A program made the position numbers and the translations under genes. From Ottelia alismoides (lineage: Eukaryota > Streptophyta > Magnoliopsida > Alismatales > Hydrocharitaceae), in assembly GCA_037367405.1 (NCBI GenBank), contig JAZKJV010000681.1, positions 372,001 through 436,000 on the forward strand: a stretch of 64,000 bases of DNA. Direction: 5' to 3'. The stretch's first letter is position 1. Each line of letters opens with the position of its first letter. This document shows, piece by piece, positions 34,255-47,600 of this stretch. The notes under the pieces are model-generated. The model saw nothing but the letters and a program-made list of their open reading frames with translations, was not told the DNA's origin and did not search any database.

Positions 34255-36335
34255 CCCCCCTATACTATACTTTGCTAGTCCCTTAGCAAACACTTATTTG
34301 AAAAAGAAGTGAAAAAGAAAGAAAGAAAAAGAAAAAGAGGATGTACAAGGATCAAGGTTGATTATTAAACTTGCCTTCATTAAATTGAGGTATGGAGCTC
34401 AATCAGATCTTTGGATTATTAATGTGTCGGAACCTTATTTAGACTTAAGCTTAAAACCTAAAAGCCTCTAAGTTCCACCAATCTATAACCAAGACTCCTC
34501 AATGCTCCAGATCAGAACAAGTCATCAATCACAAACCCTGAAGACCATGAATCTTTTCTTGTCCTGTGAATGTGAAGTCTAAGCTCTCCACCTCAGAAAT
34601 GGCAACTTGACAACCCTCCTTAACAAGGTAACTCTATGACCTCAATCTGCCCACTCTTTCCTCGAGGAGCGGGGTATTCCCTTCTAAGTTCAAGTACAAC
34701 CGGCTCAAGAAGAGGGGGAAGAAGAGAATGGGTCAAGGCCAGTGTAGCCAAGTACCCTTGGGAGCTTGACCAGTGTAGCCAAGTCTCCCTGCTGCAAGCT
34801 ACAACAGGTGGATCATGAACCCAAGCTTTGCTTATTGTACTTATATACATACTCCGGTGGATTATCATTTTCTCTCAGACCCACCACTTTTTTGGAGTTC
34901 TTTTCTTTTTGCACATTTTTTTTTCAAGTGCATCTATACAACATATACATGTGCAGCATATATACAAGGAGTTTTTCCTCTTGAGCCAGTAGACTATCCC
35001 TCTTTTGAAGCTTTATTGCAACCCACAACTCCCGTCGTTAGACCTCATGGCAACCAGACCAAGTTGAGACGCACTTCCTTCACTATAAGAAGAAGAGAGG
35101 TTCCGCCTAGAAGTACTACCCTCATATGCTACCCCAAGTCAAGGAAGACTGCCTCCTCACCACCTCATCCGTAGAGAGCTCGGTGCATAGTGCGGGTGTC
35201 CAAGCAAAGCCATAATCTATATGAGACATGTGTTGTTGTTAAGTGCTCTACTTAGGCTCATTGAGATGACATGTGATCATAGCCTAGTGGACTCAAAGAA
35301 TTAAGTCACCATGGACCTGAAAAGCCTTAAACCTAAGCCCTATAAGGTTCCTCTTAGAAATTAGGTGGATTAAGATCTTAATCAAGCTCCATTTCTCAAT
35401 TTGATTCCAGGCTAGTTTAAATGTCAACTATCATCCAGAAAAACTATATACATATGTACACAAAGATGCTTATTTACACAATATTTTACAAACATGCAAA
35501 ATTTTTGAAAAATGTTTTGAAATCATGAATGATGATGCATGAAGTGCAAGTTTTGCAAAAAGAGATTTACACACATTTACACAAGATTTTTGCAAACTTT
35601 TGATTTTCAAAACATTTTGGAAAAATTTTGTACTATATACATAATTTTGATACAAAAATATTTACACAAGCTTTACACAAAAGATTTTTGAAATCATTTT
35701 TACAAAAATAATTTGTACACTAGCTATGTATGTGCAAATAAAAGAAGATTATGTACATGGAAAATTTTTAATTTTTGTGGTTTTTAGCCATTTTTATTTA
35801 TTAACCCACTCGCACAAAGTACGAGTTATGGCTAAAGTATATATGAAATATATACACACCCCCCTATACTTAGCTCGAACGATGTCCTCAGAGTCAAGAG
35901 CGATGAAGAAGACATAACTCGTGCTATGTATAGGGAAGTGAAAAGAAAAGGCTATACAAAAGGGAAATGAAAAGTCAAGAGGGACTCAGGTCTCCCCCCT
36001 ATACTTAGGATCAAGTAATCCTAAGTATAGCAGGCTGTATACTAAGGGAAAACTGAGTGGAGAATGTACAGGGTCTACCCCCCCTATACTTAGGGTGAAA
36101 TATCCCTAAGTATAGGCAGCAAAACAGGGGTAAACGGAAACAAAAGAAATACCCGAAAGGTCTCACATCCCCCCTATACTTAGGGTAAAGTGCACCCTAA
36201 GTATAGCATAATCACAAGATGGAGAAAGGGATGTGGGACTAAGGAATGCGGTGATATGGACATCTGGATCTATATACAGTGGAAGATCAGTGAAACTCAG
36301 GCGTGAGATGCATTAGATGTGAGTCAAAGACCACA
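34255..36335 (-). other. Gypsy 3' untranslated region
   Basis: About 2.1 kb between the end of pol and the 3' LTR. No env-like or other protein was recognised; 35400-35850 is very A/T rich. The true polypurine tract (minus GTATAGTATAGGGGGG) abuts the LTR at 34255-34270. A cluster of similar motifs, most of them hairpin-forming, lies at 35859-36206. Confidence 0.7.
35859..36206 (-). repeat. Four polypurine-tract-like motifs, three with hairpins
   Basis: On the minus strand CTAAGTATAGGGGGG or a close variant occurs at about 36170, 36080, 35995 and 35860. The first three are each preceded by CTATACTTAGG-type sequence able to pair with it across a short loop (36168-36206, 36078-36115, 35994-36030). 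They resemble the functional polypurine tract next to the LTR. Confidence 0.8.
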
Positions 36336-39300
36336 TCTCACGCAAAATGAATAGGGGCAATATCAACGACCCGCGGCTCATGATCTAGAAATGGCTTGAG
36401 CCGCTGGCCGTTCACTCGAAAGGTACTCTCAGAAGACAACTCAGATATGTCGATGCTACCGTTGTCGTGTACCTTCCTAACCAGATAAGGTCCTTTCCAT
36501 TTGCTCTGTAGCTTCCCTGGAAATAATCTAAGCCTCGCATCAAACAGCCATACTCTCTGTCCAATCTCAAAATGTTTGTGGTTGATATGAGAATCATGCC
36601 ACTCCTTGACTTTCTCCTTATAATGTAGGCTGCTTGAGAAAGCTGCATCTCTAAGCTCCTCCAGGGCAGCTAGCTCTGCCCTCCTCTAGTCTCCCATACC
36701 ATCTGGATCCATAAGTATGTCTGTAACTGCCCAAAGTGACTTGTGCCTCAGCTCAACAGGTAAATGGCATGGCTTGCCATATACGAGGCGAAAGGGAGAT
36801 GTGCCCAAAGGTGTCTTGAAAGACGTCCTATATGCCCACAAGACCGAGTCCAAAAGCTGTGACCAATCCTTTCGGTCAGGGCGGACGACTTTCTGCAGAA
36901 TAGTCTTGATCTCCCTATTCGACACCTCGGCTAGACCATTCGTCTGTGGATGGTAAGGTGTAGCAACACGATGGTCTATGCCGAACTCGCTAGCAAGTGC
37001 CTTCACCTGGTCGTTGATGAAGTGAGATCCCCCATCAGAAATCAGAACTCGTGGAACCCCGAACCGCGTGATGATGTGCTTCCTCAAAAATCTACAAACT
37101 GTCCTCGCATCAGCGGCTCGGGCGGGGATAGCCTCCACCCAACGACTCACATAGTCCACGGCCAACAGAATGTACTCAAATCCCTGACTCTTAGGGAATG
37201 GACCCATGAAATCGATGCCCCATGCGTCAAAACCTCACAGAAGTGAACGGGCTGCATCGGCATCATATCACGCTGTCCACAAGTGCCCATCCTCTGACAG
37301 TCAGTACACCTCTTCACGAACTCATCTGAGTCCTTGAAGAGGGTAGGCCACCACAAGCCGGATTGGAGCACCTTCTGTGCCGTTCTCCTCCCAGAATGAT
37401 GTCCTCCTGCCTCAAGCTTGTGGCAGTAGGTGAGGACGCTATGGTGTTCCTCCTGAGGAATACACCGACGCCAGACGCTATCCCCTCCTTCGTGGTAAAG
37501 GATGGGATCCTCCCAATGGTAGGACTTGGCCTTCGCAAGGAAGGTCTCAAGTCTCTGTCTGGGCCAATCTTGTGGGACTTTCCCAACAACGAGAAAGTTC
37601 ACAATATCGGCATATCATGGAGTGAGGCGATAGCAAGGATCGCCTCATCTGGGAAGGTATCTCTAATAGGGTCAATCTGCTCAGAATCCTCAGGCTGCTC
37701 TAGTCGGGAGAGATGATCCGCCACCACATTCTTGACTCCAGGCTTATCCTTGATCTCAATGTCGAACTCCTGGAGTAGAAGGATCCATCTAGTCAGTCTG
37801 GCATTGCATCCTTTTTTGCCATGAGGTACCTGATGGCGGTGTGATCTGTAAACAAAGTCACTCTAGATCCAATGATATATGATCTGAACTTATCCAGGGA
37901 AAACACTACTGCTAGCATCTCCTTCTCTGTGACTGTATAATTCCGCTGGGCGGAATCCAATGTGCGGCTAGCATAGTGTATAGCAAATGGCACTCCATCC
38001 CTCCTCTGTCCCAGCACTGCCCCTACGGCAAAATCGGAGGCATCCGTCATGATCTCAAATGGGAGAGACCAATCGGGCGGCTGGAGGACAGGAGCCTCAA
38101 TCACGCACTGCTGGAGAGTAGCAAACGACGAAAGACACTTGTCATCGACAAGGAACTCGGTGTCTTTCGTCAAGAGGTCAGTCAACGGTCGGGCGATCCT
38201 GCTGAAATCATGAATAAATCTCCTATAAAATCCAACGTGCCCCAGAAATGACCGTAGCTGCCTCAGATTGGACGGCGGTGTGAGTTTCCTAATGACATCA
38301 ACCTTGGCCGGATCAACCTCCATGCCCCTGTTGGAGATGATGTGGCCAAGCACCGTCCCTTGAGTCACCATGAAGTGACTCTTCTCCCAAGATAGCACCA
38401 AATGATACTCAATATATCGCTGGAGTACTCGATCAAGGCAGTCAAGACAAGAATCAAACCCGTCGCCGTAGATCGAGAAATCATCCATGAAGACCTCCAA
38501 ACACTCCCCCACCATGTCCGAAAAGATCGACAGCATGCACCTCTGAAAAGTCGCAGGGGCATTGCATAGCCCAAATGGCATGCGTCGAAAAGCGTATGTG
38601 CCGAAGGGACAGGTAAAGGTGGTCTTCTCCTGATCCTCAGGAGCGATGGCCACTTGGTTGTAGCCCGAGTACCCATCCAGGAAGCAATAATGGCTCTTCC
38701 CTGCCAGTCTCTCAATGATCTGGTCAATAAAAGGCAGTGGGAAATGGTCCTTCTTGGTGGCTTGGTTGAGTCTCCTGTAGTCAACACAAACCCTCCAAGA
38801 GGTGGGTACTCGTGTAGCGATCTCCTCTCCCGACTCACTGATCACAGTCGTGATGCCCGTCTTCTTGGGCACCACATGCAAGGGGCTAACCCACTTGGAG
38901 TCGGAAATGGGATAAATAAAACCTGCACCCCACCATTTTGATATTTCCTTCATCACAACCTCTCTCAGGTTGGGGTTCAGACGCCGCTGGAACTCACGCG
39001 ACGGCTTTGCCCCATCCTCTAGATAGATATGGTGGGAGCATACTGATGGACTAATCCCATGGAGATCTGCTACGCTCCATCCGATCGCCTTACGGTTCTT
39101 TTCAAGAACCCCCATCAAACGGGATTCCTGCTCTCCAGTCAACTCGGCGGAGATGATGACTGGGTACATCTCTGGCTCGCCCGCAAGGAATCGATACTTC
39201 AGCGAAGTAGGGAGCGGCTTCAGCTCTGGAATGCTGGGTGCCGGTAAATCTGGCTGCGGAAGAAACTGAGTGAAAGCTGCAAGGTCGGCCAAATCTGCCT

Positions 39301-40717
39301 GGGAAAGTGAAAGCGTACTCTCGCAAACTGGATCGGGGGAAGGCGGCTCAACTGTACTGTCTCTGGTCTGCTCTGCCTCTACCTCCTCCTCATCTGTAGG
39401 CTCAAGTGGAATCAGGTCTGGCATCTGATCATAGCAATCAGCCCAATCAGACTCTGAATCCGAGGGATCTGCATCAGAAGCGGTGGCATCAGTACCACCA
39501 GAAAACAAGGTGGCTTCAGCGCCACCATCACTAATCATCGTGCTACGATCAAGGACCGGCTCTGCTGCCTCAATGGTATCCTGAACCAGGTCTGTGCTCT
39601 CCAGACTCTCCTCTGCTGTCGTCTCTGCATCAGCTGCATCTGAAAGTGAGAGGGTGGTCTGTGTCTCAAGATCTGCCCAAGCTGCCTCATCATCTGTGAT
39701 CACAAAATCACAGTCCTGGTGGATGTCTGGCTCTGCGTCGGTCAGCTGCTCTGAATCTGTACTCGCATCTGAGCGGGCTCTGAATCTAGCTCGGTAGTCC
39801 TCGACCGTCTCTATTTGTATACTCTCGCCCTGGACCCCGAAAGTACACCTTCCCGCTATCATGATCAGTCACCGCTTTGGCTGTGGCCAAGAACGGACGA
39901 CCAAGGAGGATGGGGGTATCGGCCACTGACTCAGGGATCTCCATGTCCAACACTACGAAGTCCACGGGGAATTTCAGGCCCTGAATCGTGACCGATAACG
40001 TCTCGTAATAACCCCTTCGGCCTCTTGACAGATCGATCAGCGAACTGAAGGACTGTCCTGCTCTGTCGAAGAGTGCCCAACTCGAAGCGGTCGAGAAGGG
40101 CTGCCGAAAGTAGGTTGATCGACGATCCGCTATCTAGAAGAGTACGGTCGAACCTCTGCTCACTGATCTGGCATCTGACATACGGTGCCCCTGAATCTGG
40201 CCTCTTGGCTGGCAGTCGGTTCTGGATCGCAAAGCACGTGGTTCCTCCTCCTCCTGACTGTAGTCCTCTCTCTCAAAGATCGCTGGAGAAGGGGGATGTG
40301 CTGCAAAGCCTCCTGGAGGGTCAGCTGGATGTGGAATCGATCTATCATACTCTGGCTGAACTCCTCAAGCTCTCTCTTTTTTGGATCATTTTTCTTCCCC
40401 TTCCCCATCTGAAGGGCTCTAGGGAAGGGGCTCACTGGGTCCTTCTCAGATGAAGGACTAGGAAAAGGTATAAGCGGTTCAGGGACCGGATCCACACATA
40501 CATCATGCACCACAGTGGGACCAGAAGAAAGTAAACCTTTTCCTCTATTCACAACAGAGTTCCGAGATACAGGAATATGAGGAAAAACATCATCTCTATC
40601 TGTACAAACACCGGTGGCCTCAGTACCACCACGGCTGGCTCGCTGCTGCTGCTGGTAGACGTCGTGCGGCATCAGTACCGCGGACTGGCTCGGCTGAACG
40701 GGTGGTATCAGTACCAC
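36336..40717 (-). pseudogene. Athila-like pol: protease, RT, RNase H, integrase
   Basis: Pol of the Gypsy element. Going 5' to 3' (right to left): a pre-protease region (PFPRALQMGKGKK, then EALQHIPLLQRSL); protease with LDSGSSINLL at about 40137-40108 and ILLGRPFLATAKAV near 39925; then a long acidic spacer (39860-39200). RT follows with LDGYSGYNQVAI, FMDDFSIYG (FMDD at 38480-38491) and FLGHVGFYRRFI. Next are RNase H with TDASDFAVGAVLG, an integrase zinc finger H-H-C-C (about 37480-37280), integrase core with [15 protein letters not shown] and VSNREIK, and the tail FPGKLQSKWKGPY. Frameshifts near 40165, 40015, 39870, 37803 and 37236 and a TAG at 36685 disrupt it. Most lesions are single events in otherwise long frames. 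Confidence 0.93.
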
Positions 40718-43145
40718 CTCCTAAATCTGGTGAAGCGGCGGCCTCAGTACCGCCGGTGGGATCAGCATCCTTGGTGGCCTTAGTGCCACCGTCATCGTCT
40801 GGAGCGGCCTCAGTACCGCTCTCCTCCTCCTCATGTGGCGCCTCTGGAATGTCCTCGTGGTGAAGCTCAGATGAGGCGCCGCCGCCTGCTGGGGTCCTAC
40901 CGCTCCTAAGTGTGACAAAATCAGCATCAAACAGATCCGAAGATGTATCATCAAATGGGTCACTAGGAGTGGCTAACTCAGTATGTGCTACCTGCTCAGA
41001 TTTCCGCTTGAGGTTGTTCGGATTCGGCTCTATCTGGGCTGGTATGGCGGCCTTCCCTCTCACCAGGTCCCGCATCTCCTAGCGGAACTCGTCCATCTCC
41101 CGTCTGAATGTGGCATGCTGGTCCGTGAGGAGGCGGGCGATGTCATCCAAAGCGGGGCTCTCGTGGGAGCCCGACGGGTGGCCTCTCTGTGGGTGAGGCT
41201 GCTGGAACTGCTGTGGCTGGTGCTGGTAAGAGGGGTATGATGGAGGGTGCTGCTGCTGGTATCCCGGGTGAGCCTGCTGCTCACGTCTCCATGACTGTCC
41301 CTGCTGCTGATAGGGACACGGACCGAAGGATGACTGATGCTGCTGATATGCTGGGGGCTGCTGCTGCGGCTGGTGCTGGTCTCTCTGCTGGGAGTACTGC
41401 CCTCCCTGTCCTGACGGCTGCTGCTGGGGCTGGGTACCACCACTCCCCCACCTGAATCCGGGATGGTCTCGTCGGATCCCAGGCTGGGGGCGGTCATACC
41501 AAATCCCGTTGACATCCATCAACGGCTCGGCATCGTAGGGGGCTGGCGGGAGTACTGCCAGAGGCTGGTCCGGCTGGTAGACCACCATCTGCATCTCTGG
41601 AGATGGTGGGGACTGGTAGATGGGCTGCGGCTGCTGGTACGGCTCCGCCTGTACAAGGTGAACCTGTCTAGGCTGCACGTGGGTGCTGGAGCGCTGGGAC
41701 GAGCTGTTGCTGCTGCCGGCGTCGCCTCGCGACTGAAGACGGGGCTGAGAAGCCGTCTGTGCCTCCTGGAGACACATGAGCTGTGTCTTCATGTCGCTCA
41801 GAACCTGTGCCATCTGTTCCATCTGTGTGATACCCCGGCACTGCTTCTTCTCTATCAGCTCCATGCGGTCCAGCTTCTCGCTGATAATGCCCATGTCCGC
41901 AGCTGATGACTCTGCATGTGCTGCTGCTGCTGCGGACGAACTGGAAGGACCTGCATCTACCCGTGCTATCCTCTGGTACTGCACGGGTCCTGGCTGATGT
42001 GGCTGGGTCTTCTGAGTATACAACCTGGTCTGAGACATCACCATATAGTTTTCAGCCATCTCCTCGTAGATGGCCCAGACCTGGTCATGGTCCTTGGCAA
42101 AGTAGGACCCGTCACATGAAGCGTTCACCAGACCCTGAAGCTCTGGCGTCAACCCGCTGAAAAAGCTCTGAACTAGGTTCGGCTTGGAGATGTCGTGGTG
42201 CGGGCATCGGTCCAGAAGCTCTCGGAACCTCTCCCATGCCTCGTGAAACTGCTCGTTGGGGAACATGGAGAAGTTGCTGATCAGGGCCCTCGCTGCATTC
42301 ATCCGCCCGAGTGGATAGTACTTGTTCAAGTACTCGGTGCGGAGCTGCTCCCAGGTATAAACAAACCTCCCAAGGTGCTTCAGCCAGGTGGCTGCTCTAT
42401 CTGCTAGTGAAAATGGGAAGGCTATCATCCGGATCGTGTCCTGGTCCACATGCCGGTCGTGGACAGTGCTGCGAATCATCAGGAACTCCTGGAGGTGGAG
42501 GTGGGGCTCCTCAGTGGCGAGTCCGTGGAAACGAGGAAGCATCTGTAGGGTGTTCGGGGGGAACTTGAAGTCCCCCACGATAGCAGGAACCACCACCCAA
42601 TGGTGCATCAGTGTAGATCCGGGGTTGTGCAACTCCCGCATCGGTCTAGGTGGTCCTCCTCCTCCTGCGGCTGCTGCTGCTGCTGCGGCGGCGGCTCGTG
42701 CCTCTGCATCAGGTCCGTCCTCAGGCTCGCTCTGCTCATCTCGCTCTGCTCTGAGCCTCTCCAACTCTCTCCTCATCTCGATCATAAATGCTCCCTGATC
42801 GCGTAACTGCTGCTAAACTGCATCTAATGAGGCGATCAAGGTGGAGTTGATCGCTCCCTGATCCATCACAACGTGCTCAGTGCGGGAACGATCCTCAGAA
42901 CTGCCGGCCATAGCGACGTCTGCAAAACCAAACGAGCCCAACTCAGGTGCGGTCAAATGAATCAATCTCTCCTCGGGCTCGTGTCTCTCAGGAAGATCAG
43001 AAAGGGGGTCGAGGGGGAACAGGGTGGAATCGTACTCGGGCTCGGAGAGCGGGTCTGAGCTCTCGCGAGCCAACCTAGATGATGAGGCAGACGTGCCCGA
43101 AAGCGGTGCAGCCAGAGGCCGCCTAAGAGACCGTCTACCCATCAT
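40620..43145 (-). pseudogene. Athila-like gag with LRSGR linker, interrupted by two stops
   Basis: Gag of the Gypsy element, the capsid protein. The start is the Met at 43145 (MMGRRSLRRPLA). A TAG at 42811-42813 interrupts the frame after 110 codons, but the same frame reopens and runs to 41079, giving the retrotransposon gag domain (PRFHGLATEEPHLHLQEFL, then FPFSLADRAATWL and EAWERFRELLDRCPHH). A Gln/Pro-rich region of Tyr and His repeats follows (41700-41150). A second TAG at 41079-41081 precedes, in the same frame, a segment with FVTLRSGRTP ending at 40620. Both stops could derive from CAG by one transition. The second sits at the gag-pol boundary, so deliberate suppression is conceivable but not shown. 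Confidence 0.9.
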
Positions 43146-44619
43146 CTTGATCTGGCGAGTAGGGCGGATGAGATCTGGAAAAATTATGATCTGAAAACAA
43201 ACCCCCGGTTCACCAACGCAACGCGAGCTGAAGACCGTGAAAGTTCGGTCAAATTATCTTGTCGATTTTATTTTGATGAACAAACAGAATATCAGAGCGC
43301 TTACGTGACCTGTTGGGATATCCGATGCTAACCCAACCGACTGGCCCGCACGGAAGAGTCGGTAGTCAGTCAGGTTTAGCACCGGGGGGCTCTACTTAGT
43401 GTGCGGGTCACTCTCTCGCGCATACAAACCAAGCAATGAGGGGGTTGCTCTCCCCAAGACAAAATTTTTAGGGTGAGCGGGTTTTAAGATCAATAATTTT
43501 AGCAGTCCCAATTTTATGGTTTCACTTTTTTAATATTTTTCAAAGCAAACAAAAGGCCTAACGAATTTTTCGGTTCTCCTGGTTATTAAGTCCAAAACAG
43601 GGGGGAGAAGACGAAAAAGCCGATGCACGATAAATCAATGATGCATGCAAAGTCAGAAATGCGTACCTGTCTCCAGCACTCTAATGCAAGATGATCCGCG
43701 CATATAAGTAAAGACTGAAATAAAACTAACCTAAATGATGCAGCGGGAAAAGCCGAGTCCTAGACGAGCAGCTTCTAGCGAAGAACCGTCTAACCGGTCA
43801 CCGACCTCCAAGCCAAAGAGTCCGGTCTTGGCCCGTCCCTCCTCTGTCCGACAAATCGAGGGTAGGAGTAAGCGCTTTACAGGACGGGCTACGGCACGTA
43901 GGCTACGGAGGCTAGCGAGTCGGTTATTTTTATTATTGATTTTAAGTAGGTCCAATTACGGTCTATAGGAACAGATATGCAATTAGGTGTGTGGATCCTA
44001 CTAATTACGGCACATTCACCAGAAAATCCTAAATCTAGGGGTTCGAGCAAAAACCGCGAAAAACCGGAAAAGATAGAAATAAAAGAAAAATAAAACTGCG
44101 AAAAAGCCGCGAAAAAGCCGCGAAGGTCCTAATGGGTCCCCCGAGCACACCGGTGCTCGGCGAAACAGACCCGCTACGGTCAAGAAGTCCAAGAGTGTCA
44201 AGGTCCCTGTATTATTACAATAATAATAATAAATGAAATAAAAACCTAATCTATCCCCACCCACTCAACTCTCTCTCTCGCTCGCTCTCTCCTGCGGCTT
44301 CGTAGAGAAGGAAACCGCCTCCAAGTTCCTCGGCTGCACCGGCTCCTCGAAAGTCGCCTCCGCGGTCCTCGGTCCCTCGCAAGACAAAGAGAAGAGTGGT
44401 CAGACCGGCAAAAATAATCAAATAATAAAGAGAAGAAAGGAAAATAAAAGTGAGGGTATATATGCAAAAAAATGGAAAATGAAATAAACACACAAAATAA
44501 AACAAAAATAAAAATAAAAGAAAATCAAAATAAAACGAAAAGAAAATAGATACAAAAGCCGCGAAAAGCCGCGAAAACAAAAACGAAAATAAAAACAAAA
44601 AGAACTACTAAGCCGTGCT
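43146..44619 (-). other. Gypsy 5' untranslated leader
   Basis: About 1.5 kb between primer site and gag. It is A/T rich near 44400-44600 and more mixed elsewhere. Short open frames are not conserved with anything I recognise. Confidence 0.7.
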
Positions 44620-44637
44620 CCCCGGCAACGGCGCCAT
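44620..44637 (-). promoter_or_regulatory. Primer-binding site (tRNA-Asp type)
   Basis: Minus-strand TGGCGCCGTTGCCGGGG, two bases inside the 5' LTR boundary at 44640. It is complementary to the 3' end of plant tRNA-Asp, the primer typical of Athila elements. Confidence 0.9.
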
Positions 44638-44639
44638 TC

Positions 44640-47600
44640 TGATGACCCGAAAATTCCCAAAGACCCGGGTGAAGGTAATAAGACAAGGGTCGTTGCGACC
44701 CGGATCTCAGAGGATAGGTCAATCAAGAAAAATATCGGACCACTCAATAAATCAGAGATCAATCAAAACAAAGCAAAGCGGTCCTGCTAAATGTTTAACC
44801 TGGTATAGCACCCAGGGTCGAACTCAAGGAGCACGGGTTGGCCAAAGGCCTACGAAGTAGTAAATATGAAATAAAATAAAAGACAAGTATTTTTAATGAT
44901 TTTTAATGATTTTTATATTTTTTTATATTTTTAAATGTGAAGAAAATAAAAGAAATGCAAAAGCAAGCACACTTTAGCTAATTATTTAATGCATCAAAAA
45001 TTAAGCAAAAATTCAAACAAAAATGTTTTTATGTTTTTTAGGTTTTTTAGTGTTTTTGGTTAATTTTTGATAATTTTCTGATGTATATTTTATTTTCGAA
45101 AAATCAAACAGTGATAGAAAAGCAAGGTACTGTCCAGCCAGGACCAAAATCCCTAAATAAAATATCTAAGGATCTTAAGAGGGCCTGGAGGTATTTTTCC
45201 TGTATACTAGACAAAACAAGGAAAATTTGAGTACCAAAATTATTGTTTTTGGGTTTTTAAATTATTTATTATAATTTTTATGAGTTTTTAGGTGTTTTTG
45301 AATTTTTAGGGTTTTTACTCAATGAAAAATAGCCAAAATTGGCTAGAAAATCAAGGAACACAAAAGAAACAGTACCTAATTTTTATAGAATTTTTGAGGG
45401 GGTTTTTATATTTTTTTGGGGATTTTTAAAACTAGACAGTGGCTGAAATAAAGGTTTTTGAATTTTTAAAAATAACAAATAACTCAAAAATGTCCTCAAA
45501 AATTCTCAAAAATCCTACAACATGGCAGGAGCCATGTGTCAAATTTTCATCGAATTTGGAGGTGATTTGATATTTTATTCAAAAATCAAAAGAGGGCACT
45601 GTGCACAGGGACTGAAGTGCAAATGCCCGAAGTTCTGGGGGTCCAGGTGCAAAATACCCAGCAACGCACGCGCGTGGCGCGTGCCTGGGGCACTCAGGGA
45701 CCTTTTGGTAAGAAAAACAAGTCCGAGGACCTTTTGGTAACTCGTACCAAAAAGTCCAGGGGCTGTATTGCAAATAACCCACTAATAGACGCACATGCGG
45801 AATTAAAACACTCACAGGGGCATTTATGCAATTACTAAAAACATTTCATTCATTAACGAACATCCAGAACTACAGGACTAAAGTTGCAATTACACCAAAT
45901 ATACACGTGACGACGCACGTGGCTCACACAAACAGGGGCATAAATGCAAATAAACTAAAGTACGGGGTCCAGTGTGCGAATAACCCTAAACTAAAATAAC
46001 TTGCTAAAATATTTACAGGACTAAATCTAAAAGCACAAACTAAGAGGGGGCCTAAGACAAATTACCCCTTTATTACGTCGAGGGCTGGATGGTTGACGCG
46101 TGGCTGATCTGACGGTTCTGGACGCGGGCGCCTTTCTTCTTCCGCACGTGGGCTTGATCGACGTCTGAGAAGAGGGCGCGTGGAAGATCCGACGGACGCT
46201 GATGACTGGCGCCTCTCTCTCTGCGTGGATGGTCCAGATCGTCCCTCTGAATGATCAGACGGTCACTGCAGCTCCGTGGATGGATGGACCCGATCAAAAC
46301 TGGAGCGCTGAGGACGATCGGACGGCGGCTGAAGATCCTCGAAGAACAGGTGGCCGACGACTTTCGCCGGCCTCGTGTGAGCGCTGGGATCCTCCCCTGC
46401 TGCTTCCGAAGATCGGAACAGGTCCGCGGTGAAGCTCCGCAGCTGAAGGTGGGCTCCGATGGCCCAGCCGAGCCCTGGAGGGGCTCCGGCGAGGTCGGCG
46501 GAGGAGAGCTCCTGGTCGAATATCGGGAGGCCTCAGATAGCCTCCTCTGGTCCTGCAAAAAGGGCTCATAAGCTTCGCGGGTCGAGGGCAAAATGCCTCG
46601 ACCCGGTTAGGCGGCGTGAAGGTGGTCTATGCGTCGGGATGAGCGAGCTCCGGCGAGCGACGGACGGTGGAGCTCGAACCCCAGCTCCTGTGCGAGCTAG
46701 GTTGGATGGGTGTATGGAGAAGGTGCGCGGAGGGACGGCGAAGGTGAATATGGGTTCCGATGATCGAAATGATGCGCGAGGTGGTCGGAATCAACGGAAT
46801 ACGGCGGCGGAGCGATTTGGGGCAAACTAGAAATTAGGCGAAATAGGAAAGCTAAGGGATTACCTGGGCGGTCGATGAGACTGTGCTGGAGCTGAGGTAG
46901 CTCCTCGTCGTGGCCTCAAGGGGTGTCTCGACCCGAGGCTCGAGCTCCTGCTCTGGGCGGAGCTGCGGCGGTGCTAACTCGCCGGATCAGTGGTCCGGCC
47001 ACTCTCGCCTCACTGCGACACGGGCAACCGAGAGCTGTCACCTCGAGGGTTGTTGTGGAGGTCACGGGACAAAGAATGGGGAGCCAAAGATGCATGAAAA
47101 TGGGGGCGGAGCTCAGCCTTTATACGGTGGAAGGTCCGGGAAGAAGGGCTCGGGTCCGGCTCGATTGAGCACGGATCCCTAGGATCAATGTCGGGCGAGA
47201 TTCCCGGATACTTGGGGAGTGATTAGGACCCTGGGTTAGGCTAAATGGTGATCGGGTCTGGCGGGAATAAATGGGAGAAGTCGGGTCCGCGAACCAGACC
47301 CGTGGGAAGTGGTCCACAGGGGGGAGTTGACCGGGCGGTCAACAACCCCCGTGGACCAATGGGAATCAGCCACGTCAGAAAAGATTTAGAAATTGAATAG
47401 AAAAATAACAAATGGCTCAAAACATGAAATATTTTTGTTTTAATTTTTTCTATTTTTTGGTGATTTTTAATTAATTTTTGGAGATGAAAATAAGGTATGT
47501 ACATTATATAGCTATATATAGGTATAAATACAATATAGGGTTTTGAATTTTGATTTTTAATTAGTTATTTTTATACATTTTTATTCCTATTTCATATTTT

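Noticed and set aside
34255..36335. Search for an env-like gene typical of some Athila elements
   Set aside because: No continuous frame or transmembrane pattern was found; the region is A/T rich with hairpin motifs.
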